Of a stretch of 64,000 nt of DNA, positions 16,617 through 26,500 are shown piece by piece (within the stretch, counting starts at the first letter, position 1; every line of letters begins with the position of its first letter). The translations under genes were made by a program, and so were the position numbers. The notes beneath the pieces are model-generated. The model had not been told where the DNA came from. It made no database searches and saw only the letters and a list, made by a program, of their open reading frames with translations. This DNA comes from DATGMS01 sp035303945. GTDB lineage: Bacteria > Bacteroidota > Bacteroidia > Cytophagales > Cyclobacteriaceae. The stretch is taken from the NCBI GenBank assembly GCA_035303945.1, contig DATGQZ010000050.1:62001-126000 (forward strand). The letters run 5' to 3'.

Positions 16617-18044
16617 TTGAGTAATTTTCATTCATTTGACGATATTAAAAAAGCAATTGCCAATAAAGAAACAGACTGTAAAGCAATTGTTCAATATTAT
16701 CTAAACAACATTCAAACGAAGGCACATTTAAACGCCTTCGTTGAAGTTTATACCCAATCCGCTTTAGAGCAGGCGGAAATTATAGATGAAAAAATAGCTT
16801 CAAGTAAAGCGGGAAAGCTGGCCGGAATGGTAATAGGCATAAAGGATGTCTTGTGCTATGAAGGCCATGTGGTGAACGCATCCAGCAAAATCCTGGAAGG
16901 GTTTGAATCCCAGTTTACGGCTACGGCTGTGCAGAAGCTGATTGATGAGGATGCCATCATTATCGGACGATTGAATTGTGATGAGTTTGGAATGGGCTCA
17001 TCCAACGAGAATTCCGTACATGGCAAAGTGCTGAATGCCATTGATGAGTCACGAGTTCCAGGCGGGTCATCCGGAGGATCAGCAGTAGCTGTCCAAGCCA
17101 ATCTTTGTACCGTTTCTTTGGGTACGGATACGGGAGGATCTGTTCGGCAACCGGCGGCCTTTACCGGTATCGTGGGTATTAAGCCCACCTATTCTAGGGT
17201 GTCTCGTTATGGACTCATTGCATATGCTTCTTCCTTCGATACCATTGGTATCTTTTCTACCAATGTAAAGGACAATGCTTTGGTTATGGAAATAATGGCC
17301 GGCCCTGACGACTACGACAGCACAGTGTCGAGAAAGCCGGTACCCAACTATAGTGAGCTTTTACACTTCAACAAGAATGTAAAAGTCGCTTATTTAAAAG
17401 AAACGCTTCAGTCTCCCTCGCTTCAGGAAGAGATCAAAACGAATACCCAAAGTGTTTTGAATCGCTTACAGGAAGAGGGACATCAGGTAGAAGAGGTGGA
17501 GTTTCCGCTTTTAGAGTATGTACTCCCCACCTATTACATCCTCACTACTGCAGAGGCAAGCTCCAATTTGTCCCGTTTTGATGGGGTTAAATATGGTTAT
17601 AGAACGCCTAACGCACATAACTTGGAGAGTATGTATAAGCTGACGCGCTCCGAAGGGTTTGGCGAAGAGGTAAAGCGAAGGATTATGTTGGGGACTTTTG
17701 TATTAAGTGCCAGCTACTATGATGCTTATTTCACCAAAGCACAAAAAGTAAGGAGGTTGATCAAATCCTATACGGAGGATTTATTGACCAAATATGATTA
17801 TATCATCATGCCGACGACACCATCAACGGCATTTAAGTTTGGGGAACATTCCAATGACCCGGTAGCTATGTATCTGGAAGATTTGTTTACAGTCCAAGCT
17901 TCTGTATCTGGTGTTCCTTCGATTTCTATACCCAATGGCAAAGACAAGAGCGGGCTCCCCATCGGGTTACAAATAATGGCAAATTCTTTTAAAGAAGCTG
18001 ATCTTTATGCTTTTGCCAATTATTTACTGGAATCAAATAAATAA
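16617..18044 (+). CDS. gatA: Asp-tRNA(Asn)/Glu-tRNA(Gln) amidotransferase subunit A
   Basis: 475 residues from a TTG start (16617); no ATG exists before Met71, and the upstream residues SNFHSFDDIKKAI match the family N terminus, so TTG is favoured. The amidase-signature triad is complete with correct spacing: Lys76 (GIKDVL), cis-Ser151 (GGSSGGS) and nucleophile Ser175 (GTDTGGSVRQPA). GatA releases ammonia from glutamine for transamidation of mischarged tRNA within GatCAB. gatB and gatC are not adjacent. It is 17 bases after tatA and 18 before mltD, clearly within the same run. Confidence 0.92.
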   Translation: MSNFHSFDDIKKAIANKETDCKAIVQYYLNNIQTKAHLNAFVEVYTQSALEQAEIIDEKIASSKAGKLAGMVIGIKDVLCYEGHVVNASSKILEGFESQFTATAVQKLIDEDAIIIGRLNCDEFGMGSSNENSVHGKVLNAIDESRVPGGSSGGSAVAVQANLCTVSLGTDTGGSVRQPAAFTGIVGIKPTYSRVSRYGLIAYASSFDTIGIFSTNVKDNALVMEIMAGPDDYDSTVSRKPVPNYSELLHFNKNVKVAYLKETLQSPSLQEEIKTNTQSVLNRLQEEGHQVEEVEFPLLEYVLPTYYILTTAEASSNLSRFDGVKYGYRTPNAHNLESMYKLTRSEGFGEEVKRRIMLGTFVLSASYYDAYFTKAQKVRRLIKSYTEDLLTKYDYIIMPTTPSTAFKFGEHSNDPVAMYLEDLFTVQASVSGVPSISIPNGKDKSGLPIGLQIMANSFKEADLYAFANYLLESNK

Positions 18045-18062
18045 GTAATCAATATCCTGGCC

Positions 18063-19454
18063 ATGAAAAATTTAGTTAAATCGGTTATTATAGCCCTTTA
18101 TTTCGGTTTTTTAATGGTTGAACCTACTCATGGCCAGGATCTGCTTGATTTTTTAGAAGTTTCTCAACAAGAAGATGAGGGTATGATCCTCCCTCAATAC
18201 GATTACGAATATATCCCTGATTTTACTTATGATCAGGTCAAGGCACGGATTGAGGCCATGGACACAGAAATGCCTTTTGAGCTTAATGAGACCATCTTTT
18301 CATTTATCCACTACTTTACGGTAAGGAATAGGGGCTACGCCAGAATGATTCTGGAAAGGAAAGACACCTACCTTCCTCTATTCGAAGAAGCGCTTGCCCG
18401 GCACAATATGCCTGATGACATAAAGTATTTGGCCATCATTGAATCAGGGCTGAACCCCAGGGCAAGATCAAGGGTTGGCGCGATGGGTTTATGGCAGTTT
18501 ATGCCGGCTACCGGAAGAGAATATAAGCTCTATGTCAACAGTCATATGGATGATCGCATGGATCCTGAGCTGGCGACAGAGGCAGCATTGAAATACCTCA
18601 AGGCGCTCCATAGGATGTTTGGGGACTGGGAATTGGCCTTGGCAGCTTATAATTGCGGACCAGGTAACGTGCGTAAAGCCATCCGTCGTTCTGGCGGAAA
18701 GCACAATTTTTGGCAGATCTACAATTACTTACCGAGAGAAACCCGCAGCTATATACCGCAATTTCAGGCTTTCATGTATGTACTCCGCTACGCAGATGAG
18801 CATAATATAGTGTTGGAAGAACCGGCTTTTCCTATGGCCTATGACAAAGTTAAGCTTGACAACACACTTGACCTCGAGCATTTTGCCCAGCTTTCCGGCA
18901 TCTGTATTGAAGATTTGGAAGAGTTAAATCCATCCATTCTGAAGAGGCAGATCCCTCAGTCCCATAAGCACTATGCGCTAAGAATACCAAAGGTTAAAGC
19001 TACCTTCTTGGCGGAGAACAAAGATTGGATCATGGACTCATTGAACGTCAAAATGGATCAACTGCTTGCCCAGCAGGTTGAACCCTATCGTGAAACAGCC
19101 GCTGAATCCACCAATAGGATCATATACCGCGTCCGCCCAGGTGACGCTTTGGGTTCAATCGCCCAAAGACACAACACCACTGTGGCAAACATCAAACAAT
19201 GGAATTCACTCCATTCCAACCTCATCAAAGTAGGACAGAATCTCACCATCTATACCCAAAATCCAGCCCTTGGAACTACGCTCGTTTCCAACTCCGATGC
19301 TGAGGGCAATGCCAAAGTGTACACCGTCCAGCCAGGAGATTCTCTTTGGCTCATCTCCCGTAAGATGGAAGGTGTGACCATTGAGCAGCTTAAAAAGCTC
19401 AACAACCTCAACAACAACCAGATCAAACCCGGGCAGAAATTGATCATAGGCTGA
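18063..19454 (+). CDS. mltD: membrane-bound lytic transglycosylase D-like protein with two LysM domains
   Basis: 463 residues: signal peptide (about 1-24), an MltD-type N-terminal segment, an SLT/goose-lysozyme domain with catalytic Glu127 in AIIESGLNPRARSRVGAMG and the WQFMPATG motif, AAYNCGPGNV, and two LysM repeats (about 354-398 and 418-463, each with Y-x-V-x-PGD). It cleaves the MurNAc-GlcNAc bond to leave 1,6-anhydroMurNAc in the periplasm; LysM repeats hold it to peptidoglycan. No lipobox cysteine is obvious in the leader, so it may be soluble rather than a lipoprotein. It is in the tatA run; an 80-base gap follows it. Confidence 0.92.
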   Translation: MKNLVKSVIIALYFGFLMVEPTHGQDLLDFLEVSQQEDEGMILPQYDYEYIPDFTYDQVKARIEAMDTEMPFELNETIFSFIHYFTVRNRGYARMILERKDTYLPLFEEALARHNMPDDIKYLAIIESGLNPRARSRVGAMGLWQFMPATGREYKLYVNSHMDDRMDPELATEAALKYLKALHRMFGDWELALAAYNCGPGNVRKAIRRSGGKHNFWQIYNYLPRETRSYIPQFQAFMYVLRYADEHNIVLEEPAFPMAYDKVKLDNTLDLEHFAQLSGICIEDLEELNPSILKRQIPQSHKHYALRIPKVKATFLAENKDWIMDSLNVKMDQLLAQQVEPYRETAAESTNRIIYRVRPGDALGSIAQRHNTTVANIKQWNSLHSNLIKVGQNLTIYTQNPALGTTLVSNSDAEGNAKVYTVQPGDSLWLISRKMEGVTIEQLKKLNNLNNNQIKPGQKLIIG

Positions 19455-19534
19455 TAGATTAACTAAATCCTTAATTCTCATTTTTTTTCCGTTGATTTAT
19501 GCGTAAATTGAACGCATATCTTCAAATCCATATT

Positions 19535-20641
19535 ATGACCATAAAAAAAGCGTTCCTGATACTCTTATTGTTTGTTCCTTTAGCCTTCGTCGGATGTGGT
19601 GAAGAAAATCACGAGGGCAATAGCGACTCTACCAAGCCCAAAGCCAGGGGTGAAATAGGGGAAATTATTTTGGTAATTGACTCATTAAAATACCAAGGAC
19701 CGGTGGGCGATGCGCTGCGGGATATTTTTGAGGAGGACATCCGAGGTCTTGAGCGGCAAGAAAAAATTTTCAACCTGCGAAGAGTTGATCCCAGGGCCAT
19801 GAACCGTGTACTTAAAAACGCGACCAATATCATCTACGTAACGACCTTCGATGACAAAAACCATGGCAGCCAGGTAATCAACGCTCAGTTTAATCAAGAG
19901 TCTAAGGAAAAAGTCAGGAATGATCCCTCACTGTTTATGCTCCGAAACGAAAACGAATTTGCTATAGGACAGGTAGTTCTTTACCTGTTTGGTGCCAATG
20001 AGGAACAGTTGATCAAAAACCTCAAAGACAACAAAGACAAGCTGCAAAACATGTACGAAGTAAGGGAGCGGGAAAGATTAGCAAATGGTATCCTGAACCG
20101 GAAGAACGGCGCTATCCATTCGAAAGGGAAAGAAAAATTTGGCATAGGGATCAATGTACCTGCTTCCTATCAGTTCGTAATGGAGGACGATAACTTTATG
20201 TGGCTCCGTCAACCCACCCCCACCCCAAGACGTCCGGATATCAGCTTGTTCTTTTATGAAACGGACTATGTTTCCGAAGAACAGGTATTCCCTGACAATA
20301 TCATCAAACTCAGGGATGACATCACCAGAACAAGAATATTTGGCGATCCTGATAACCGCAATAGTTACATCGAAACGCAGCAAGCCTCAGTGCCTTCTTT
20401 TAGAAATATAACGGTACAAGGAAGGTATGCGATTGAGCTGCGAAGTCAGTGGAGAACCCACAACATCAGCATGGGAGGATCATTTATATCTTATACCATT
20501 GTAGATGAAAAACGGGGTAAGCTGTATTACATAGAGGGTTTTGTTTATTACCCAAATGAATCCCATCGAGCCTCGTTGCGGGAAATTGAAACCATCCTTT
20601 TAGCGACGGAGTTCCCGACCTCTTCTGAGGGGGAAAAATAA
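19535..20641 (+). CDS. DUF4837 family lipoprotein
   Basis: 368 residues from ATG 19535; the open frame reaches 19499 but the leader MTIKKAFLILLLFVPLAFVG with lipobox Cys21 fixes the start. The mature protein resembles the Bacteroidota DUF4837 family (GEIILVIDS near the N terminus; a WLRQPTPTPRRPDISLFFY segment; GRYAIELRSQW near the end). Function is unknown; the lipid anchor places it in the inner or outer membrane facing the periplasm. It lies between mltD and the malic enzyme gene, 24 bases before the latter. Confidence 0.78.
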   Translation: MTIKKAFLILLLFVPLAFVGCGEENHEGNSDSTKPKARGEIGEIILVIDSLKYQGPVGDALRDIFEEDIRGLERQEKIFNLRRVDPRAMNRVLKNATNIIYVTTFDDKNHGSQVINAQFNQESKEKVRNDPSLFMLRNENEFAIGQVVLYLFGANEEQLIKNLKDNKDKLQNMYEVRERERLANGILNRKNGAIHSKGKEKFGIGINVPASYQFVMEDDNFMWLRQPTPTPRRPDISLFFYETDYVSEEQVFPDNIIKLRDDITRTRIFGDPDNRNSYIETQQASVPSFRNITVQGRYAIELRSQWRTHNISMGGSFISYTIVDEKRGKLYYIEGFVYYPNESHRASLREIETILLATEFPTSSEGEK

Positions 20642-20665
20642 AAGTATACCAATTAAACAGGATTT

Positions 20666-22936
20666 ATGGCTATTAAGATCAGAAAAGAAGATGCCCTTAA
20701 TTATCATACCCACGAAAAGCCGGGTAAAATAGAAGTTGTACCAACGAAGCCGCTGTCGAGTCAATTGGATTTAGCGCTTGCTTACTCACCTGGAGTGGCC
20801 GAACCCTGCAAGGAAATCCATACTGATAAAGAAGCTGCGTATAAATACACCTCAAAAGGCAACTTAATCGCCGTGATTTCAAACGGTACTGCCGTTTTGG
20901 GTCTTGGAGACATCGGCCCAGAGGCATCCAAACCTGTCATGGAGGGAAAGGGAGTGCTGTTTAAGAAATTTGCCGGTATTGATGTTTTTGATCTTGAAAT
21001 AGATGAAAAGGATCCGGAAAGACTGGTTCAGATCATCAAGTCTTTAGAGCCAACTTTTGGAGGCGTCAACTTAGAAGACATCAAAGCACCAGAATGTTTT
21101 TACATCGAGCAAACCCTGAAGCAGGAGATGAAGATTCCCGTAATGCATGATGACCAACATGGGACAGCCATTATCTCAGGTGCGGCATTGCTTAACGCCT
21201 TGGAATTGATTGACAAAAAGATTGAAGATATAAAATTGGTAGTCAATGGCGCCGGCGCCGCTGCCATATCCTGTACCTACTTCTATATGAGCCTCGGTGT
21301 CAGAAAGGAAAACATCGTGGTATGTGACCGGGATGGTGTAGTGAGAAAAGATCGCCCTGACATGGATGAGCACCGTGAAGTCTTAGCTACGGATAGGGAC
21401 ATATTTACCCTGACTGAAGCGATGAAGGATGCGGATGTATTTTTAGGACTCTCAGCTGGAAATACCGTCACCCAGGATCAAGTCAGATTAATGGCTAGGG
21501 ACCCGTTGGTGTTTGCCTTAGCCAATCCAGATCCTGAAATCAGCTACGAGTTGGCTACCTCTGCCCGAGAAGACGTCATCATGGCTACAGGAAGATCTGA
21601 TTATCCCAACCAAGTCAACAACGTCATCGGCTTTCCCTATATCTTTAGAGGTGCATTGGACGTCAGAGCTACAGCTATTAACGAAAACATGAAATTGGCT
21701 GCAGCTAAAGCCATTGCCAAACTCGCTAAGGAACCCGTACCGGATATTGTCAACAAAGCCTATGGTGACAATAAGCTTGTTTTTGGAAGAGATTACCTCA
21801 TCCCCAAACCATTAGACCCTCGCTTGATCACTACTATAGCACCCGCAGTGGCAAAAGCAGCCATTGATTCCGGCGTGGCAAAACACCCTATCACTGACTG
21901 GGATGCCTATGAACTTGAACTACAAGAAAGAATAGGCATTGATCAACGTCTGATGTCCCGCGTAATATCCAGAGCGAAAAAAGATCCAAAACGGGTAGTA
22001 TTTGCGGAAGCGGATCACAGAAAGATTTTAAAAGCCGCTCAGATTATTCAAGACGAAAAGATTGGCATCCCAATACTTTTGGGGAACCGTGAAAAAATTA
22101 ATGCCCTTATCCAAGAACATGCGTTGGACCTTCATGATGCGATTATCATCGATCCCTTTGAGGAAAACGAACGCTTGGAAGCCTACGGCCATGTCCTCTA
22201 TCAGAAAAGAAAGAGAAAAGGGATGACACCTCAGGAAGCGGTAAAACTGATGCGGGATCGCAATTACTTTGGAGCGATGATGGTCGAAACGGGTGATGCT
22301 GATGCGTTGATCTCCGGCTTGACCAAGGATTATCCAAAAACCATTCTCCCGGCACTTCACGTTATCGGCGTACAAACCGGTGTAGAAAGGGTAGCAGGTA
22401 TGTATATTATGAATACAGGAAAGGGTCCTTATTTCTTTGCTGACACCACAGTTAATGCCAACCCTACTGCTGATCAATTGGTTGGAATCATAGGCCTTAC
22501 CGCCAAAGGGGTGAGCTTCTTCGACTTAGAGCCACGCATCGCAATATTGTCCTACTCCAACTTTGGATCGGCGAAGGGAGATGTCCCTACCAAGGCCGCG
22601 CTTGCTACGACCAAAGCCAAAGAAAAGTATCCTCATTTGGTTATTGAAGGTGAGATGCAAGCCAATGTTGCCTTAGACGAGCCTTTACAAAAGGAAAACT
22701 ATCCATTCAGTGCACTTGCTGATAAGAAAGCCAATACATTGATTTTCCCCGATTTGGCCTCAGGAAATATTGCCTACAAACTGTTGTCTGAGTTGGGCAA
22801 TGCCGAGGCCATTGGTCCGATCTTGATGGGCATGAACAAGCCTGTGCATGTGCTACAACTCGGTAGTTCGGTGAGAGAGATTGTCAATATGGTCGCCATT
22901 GCTGTGGTAGACGCACAAACCCCGAATCAGATATGA
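20666..22936 (+). CDS. maeB: NADP-dependent malic enzyme with phosphotransacetylase-like C-terminal domain
   Basis: 756 residues, the length of the two-part MaeB family. The malic part (about 1-425) includes PLSSQLDLALAYSPGVAEPC, the KAPECF segment, HDDQHGTAIISGAAL and the NAD(P)-binding VVNGAGAAAIS. The C-terminal part (about 430-756) is phosphotransacetylase-like (KRVVFAEADHRKILKAAQI, GLTKDYPKTILPALHVIG). The first part decarboxylates malate to pyruvate with NADPH formation; the second is usually regulatory, sensing acetyl-CoA. Its stop overlaps the ruvA start by 4 bases (ATGA), which suggests translational coupling. Confidence 0.94.
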   Translation: MAIKIRKEDALNYHTHEKPGKIEVVPTKPLSSQLDLALAYSPGVAEPCKEIHTDKEAAYKYTSKGNLIAVISNGTAVLGLGDIGPEASKPVMEGKGVLFKKFAGIDVFDLEIDEKDPERLVQIIKSLEPTFGGVNLEDIKAPECFYIEQTLKQEMKIPVMHDDQHGTAIISGAALLNALELIDKKIEDIKLVVNGAGAAAISCTYFYMSLGVRKENIVVCDRDGVVRKDRPDMDEHREVLATDRDIFTLTEAMKDADVFLGLSAGNTVTQDQVRLMARDPLVFALANPDPEISYELATSAREDVIMATGRSDYPNQVNNVIGFPYIFRGALDVRATAINENMKLAAAKAIAKLAKEPVPDIVNKAYGDNKLVFGRDYLIPKPLDPRLITTIAPAVAKAAIDSGVAKHPITDWDAYELELQERIGIDQRLMSRVISRAKKDPKRVVFAEADHRKILKAAQIIQDEKIGIPILLGNREKINALIQEHALDLHDAIIIDPFEENERLEAYGHVLYQKRKRKGMTPQEAVKLMRDRNYFGAMMVETGDADALISGLTKDYPKTILPALHVIGVQTGVERVAGMYIMNTGKGPYFFADTTVNANPTADQLVGIIGLTAKGVSFFDLEPRIAILSYSNFGSAKGDVPTKAALATTKAKEKYPHLVIEGEMQANVALDEPLQKENYPFSALADKKANTLIFPDLASGNIAYKLLSELGNAEAIGPILMGMNKPVHVLQLGSSVREIVNMVAIAVVDAQTPNQI

Positions 22937-23532
22937 TTGCTTATCTTAAAGGAAAACTTGCTTATAAAGACCCTACCTATGTCATCATCGATGTCAACGG
23001 GGTAGGCTACCAAGTCAAGATTTCCTTAAATACATATGCAGCAATTAAAGATGAGGAGCAAATTTTGCTCCTCACTTACTTAAGTGTCAAAGAAGATAGC
23101 CACACCCTGTATGGCTTCAAGGAAGAGGCTGAAAAGAAAATGTTTATGGATCTCATTTCAATTAGTGGTGTGGGGCCTAATACTGGCCTAATGATCCTTT
23201 CCTCCTTAAGCTCTCAGGAATTGGAGCAAGCTATTATTCAGGGTGATCACGCGACTATACAAAAAGTGAAAGGTGTCGGTACAAAGACGGCTCAAAGAAT
23301 TGTGCTTGAACTGAAGGATAAGGTTAAAAAAGACAGCTATCAAGAAAGTGTGAAGCTGGGGACTGGATTCATCAATAAAAACAATAAGATTAAACAGGAG
23401 GCGTTACAAGCGTTGATGACTTTAGGTTTTACAAAAGCAGTGGCTGAAAAAAATATTGAATCTGTCATCAAAAAATCCGGCCCTGAAATTTCATTAGAAG
23501 ATTTAATTAAGGCATCTTTAAAGTCATTTTAG
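22933..23532 (+). CDS. ruvA: Holliday junction branch-migration protein RuvA
   Basis: 199 residues. Domain I OB fold (MIAYLKGKLAYKDPTYVIIDVNGVGYQVKI), domain II with two helix-hairpin-helix motifs (ISGVGPNTGLMILSSLS and VKGVGTKTAQRIVLELKDKV) and the C-terminal RuvB-contact domain (KQEALQALMTLGFTKAVAEKNI) are all present. RuvA tetramers bind the four-way junction and load the RuvB motor. No ruvB or ruvC lies beside it. It overlaps maeB by 4 bases and abuts sprA with no gap, so all three are probably on one transcript. Confidence 0.96.
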   Translation: MIAYLKGKLAYKDPTYVIIDVNGVGYQVKISLNTYAAIKDEEQILLLTYLSVKEDSHTLYGFKEEAEKKMFMDLISISGVGPNTGLMILSSLSSQELEQAIIQGDHATIQKVKGVGTKTAQRIVLELKDKVKKDSYQESVKLGTGFINKNNKIKQEALQALMTLGFTKAVAEKNIESVIKKSGPEISLEDLIKASLKSF

Positions 23533-26500
23533 TTGGGTACTACATTGAGCGTTGCACACTCATATACTTTTACAGGTGGTATATTATTTCGGCATTATAC
23601 AACAATAATTTTGTTGATTTTTTTCATATTGCCATGCCTCTCTTCAGCTGTATTTGCCCGTCAAAATGACACTATCCCTCATCTTAATCCTCTGTTGCCT
23701 CAGACGCGGGGCGACACCACAATTAATTACCTCGATTCGTTAAATAAAAGGAGGACTTTGCCGTCCTTCCTGCTGTGGAACAACTACCGGACAAATCCGC
23801 TGTTTCCCAATCAAAATCCATTCCTGCAAAAGCCTTCTCCTTTTGTATTACAGCCACCTGCCCAACAACGTATTGAAGTGGAACTTGATTCTACCTTTCG
23901 CTACAGAGTCACCGAACCCCTTGACTCCGGTGCTGTACAGCCCGGCTATACATATGACTTTGATGAATTCTCTAAGATCCAGGAACTGCGCCTGAGACAG
24001 GAATACTGGAGAAACCGCTCCCGGGGCATGGATGGTGAAAGCGCAGTGAGTGGACGGGGATTAATACCTCCTATTACCCTTAGCCCCACCTTCGACAGGA
24101 TATTCGGAGGCAGTGAGATCAACATTGTCCCAACCGGCAATGTTAACCTGGATTTCGGGGGCATGTTTAGGCGAATTGACAATCCATCCATCCCTATTAG
24201 ACAGCAACGTAACGGGGGCTTCAATTTTGACCAGCAGATCCAAATGAGTGTCAACGGAACCCTGGGCCAGAAAATGCGCATTGGAGCCAATTTTGACAGC
24301 AACAATTCCTTCGACTTTCAAAACCAATTGAAAGTGGAATACAGCGGTTTTGAAGAAGACATTATTAAAAGCATTGAAATAGGCAATGTCAGTATGCCGG
24401 TACAAAATAGCCTCATCCAAGGGGCGCAAAATCTATTCGGCGTCAAGGCCCAGTTGCAGTTTGGTAAATTATTCATGACCGCCGTAGCCTCCACACAACG
24501 GGGTCAGCGGGATGAAATTGTCATTGAGGGAGGCAACCAGGGAAGGCCGTTCGAAATCAGGGCCTCGGACTACGATGAGAACAGGCATTTTTTCTTGGGA
24601 CATTTTTTTCGTGAAAACTATGAAAATTGGCTAAGGGGATTGCCACAGGTTCTCTCTGGAGTAAATATCACCAGGGTTGAAGTTTATATCATGAACCGGG
24701 CAAACAATACCCAAACTCTTCGCAATTTTGCCGCGTTCTTGGATCTAGGTGAAGGACAACGAATCTACCGCCCTGACAATCCCAATGTGGGCGGAGGCAA
24801 TCCTTCCTCACCTGCCTCCAATGCTGCTAACTCCCTTTTCAACAATCTGACGTCCAATCCCAGCTTCAGACCATACGATAATGCAGCTACAGCTATTGCC
24901 AATGATCTTAACCTTGTAAGAGGAACCGATTTTGAGCAAATCAATGGAGCAAGGAAGCTGGAAGCTAATGAATACACCTTCCATAGACAACTTGGCTATA
25001 TTTCACTTACCCGCAAACTTCAAAATGATGAGGTCGTGGCTGTGGCGTATGAGTATACCTTTAACGGGCAATCGTACAAAGTGGGGGAGCTGTCTGAAGA
25101 TTATCAGAATCGCGCTGAAAATGAAATTATCTTCCTGAAAATGCTGAGGCCTGGCAGGATCAATACCCAACTGCCTTCTTGGGATCTCATGATGAAGAAT
25201 ATCTATAACTTCAATGCAAGCCAGATCCAAAGGGAAGGGTTCCAGTTGCAGGTAATCTACCGGGACGATAGGACAGGCATGGACAACCCTAGTCTGTTGG
25301 AAGGCCAAAACATCAAAGACGTGCCTCTAATTCGCCTGATGAACCTGGATAAACTAAATCCTCAAAACGATCCGCAACCAGACGGAAATTTTGACTTCGT
25401 ACCCGGATTGACCATTATGCCCGAGCAAGGCATGTTGATTTTTCCGGTGCTGGAGCCTTTTGGACATAACCTGCAGAGACACTTTCAAGCATCCGAAGCG
25501 AGCCTAGCTGATAAATACGTATTTGATACACTTTATAGAACCACTCAGGCAGACGCAGAATTGGTTACCCGCCTCAACAAGTACTTTTTAAAGGGTAAAT
25601 TTACCGCCGGATCTTCCGCTGAAATCATGCTTCCAGGTCTGAATATTTCTGAGGGTTCTGTGTTGGTAACGGCAGGCAATATCCCTTTAACCGAGGGGGT
25701 AGATTTTACGGTGGATTATAATATCGGTCGTGTAGTTATCTTAAATGAAGGCATTCTTCAGTCAGGTAAAAACATACGGATCAGTTTTGAAAAAGCAGAT
25801 TTGGTCTCCTTCCAAACCCGAAGTCTCCTTGGTACTCGGTTGGATTATATGTTCAGTGATAATTTCTCCTTAGGAGGTACTTTTCTGTACTTAAATGAGA
25901 GGCCTAATATCAGCAGGATAGCCACTGGGAATGAAACATTAAAAAACAGTCTATGGGGTTTGGATATGAACTATAGCGACGAATCGCGATTTCTCACCAA
26001 ACTGGCTGATGCCCTCCCATTTACTGAAACTAAAGAGCCATCCTTGTTTCAGTTCAGCGGTGAATTTGCCCACCTGATCCCCGGCACATCCAACAAAGTT
26101 AACGGTGAAGGGGCTTCCTATATAGATGATTTTGAATCTGCCATTATTCCTTTCAGCCTGGGTAACTCCCCACAGACATGGAAGTTGGCTTCCACGCCTG
26201 CAACAGATGATAACAGATTTGACTTAAGCTTCCAAACCGAAGATCGATTAGGTAATGCCTATCGACGGGCAAGGTTGGCTTGGTATAACATTGACAATGT
26301 CTTTTATCGAAATTCCGGCCGAGGCGTTCCTGCTAATATTGGGGAGGAAGACCGCAGCAATCACTATGTAAGAAGCGTGCGCCCTCAAGAGATATTCCCT
26401 GGTAGATCCAGGGAGCATGTCATATTACCGGAAACCCTGTTCGATTTGGCATATTTCCCCCATGAGCGAGGGATGTACAATTACAATCCCAACCTGACAC

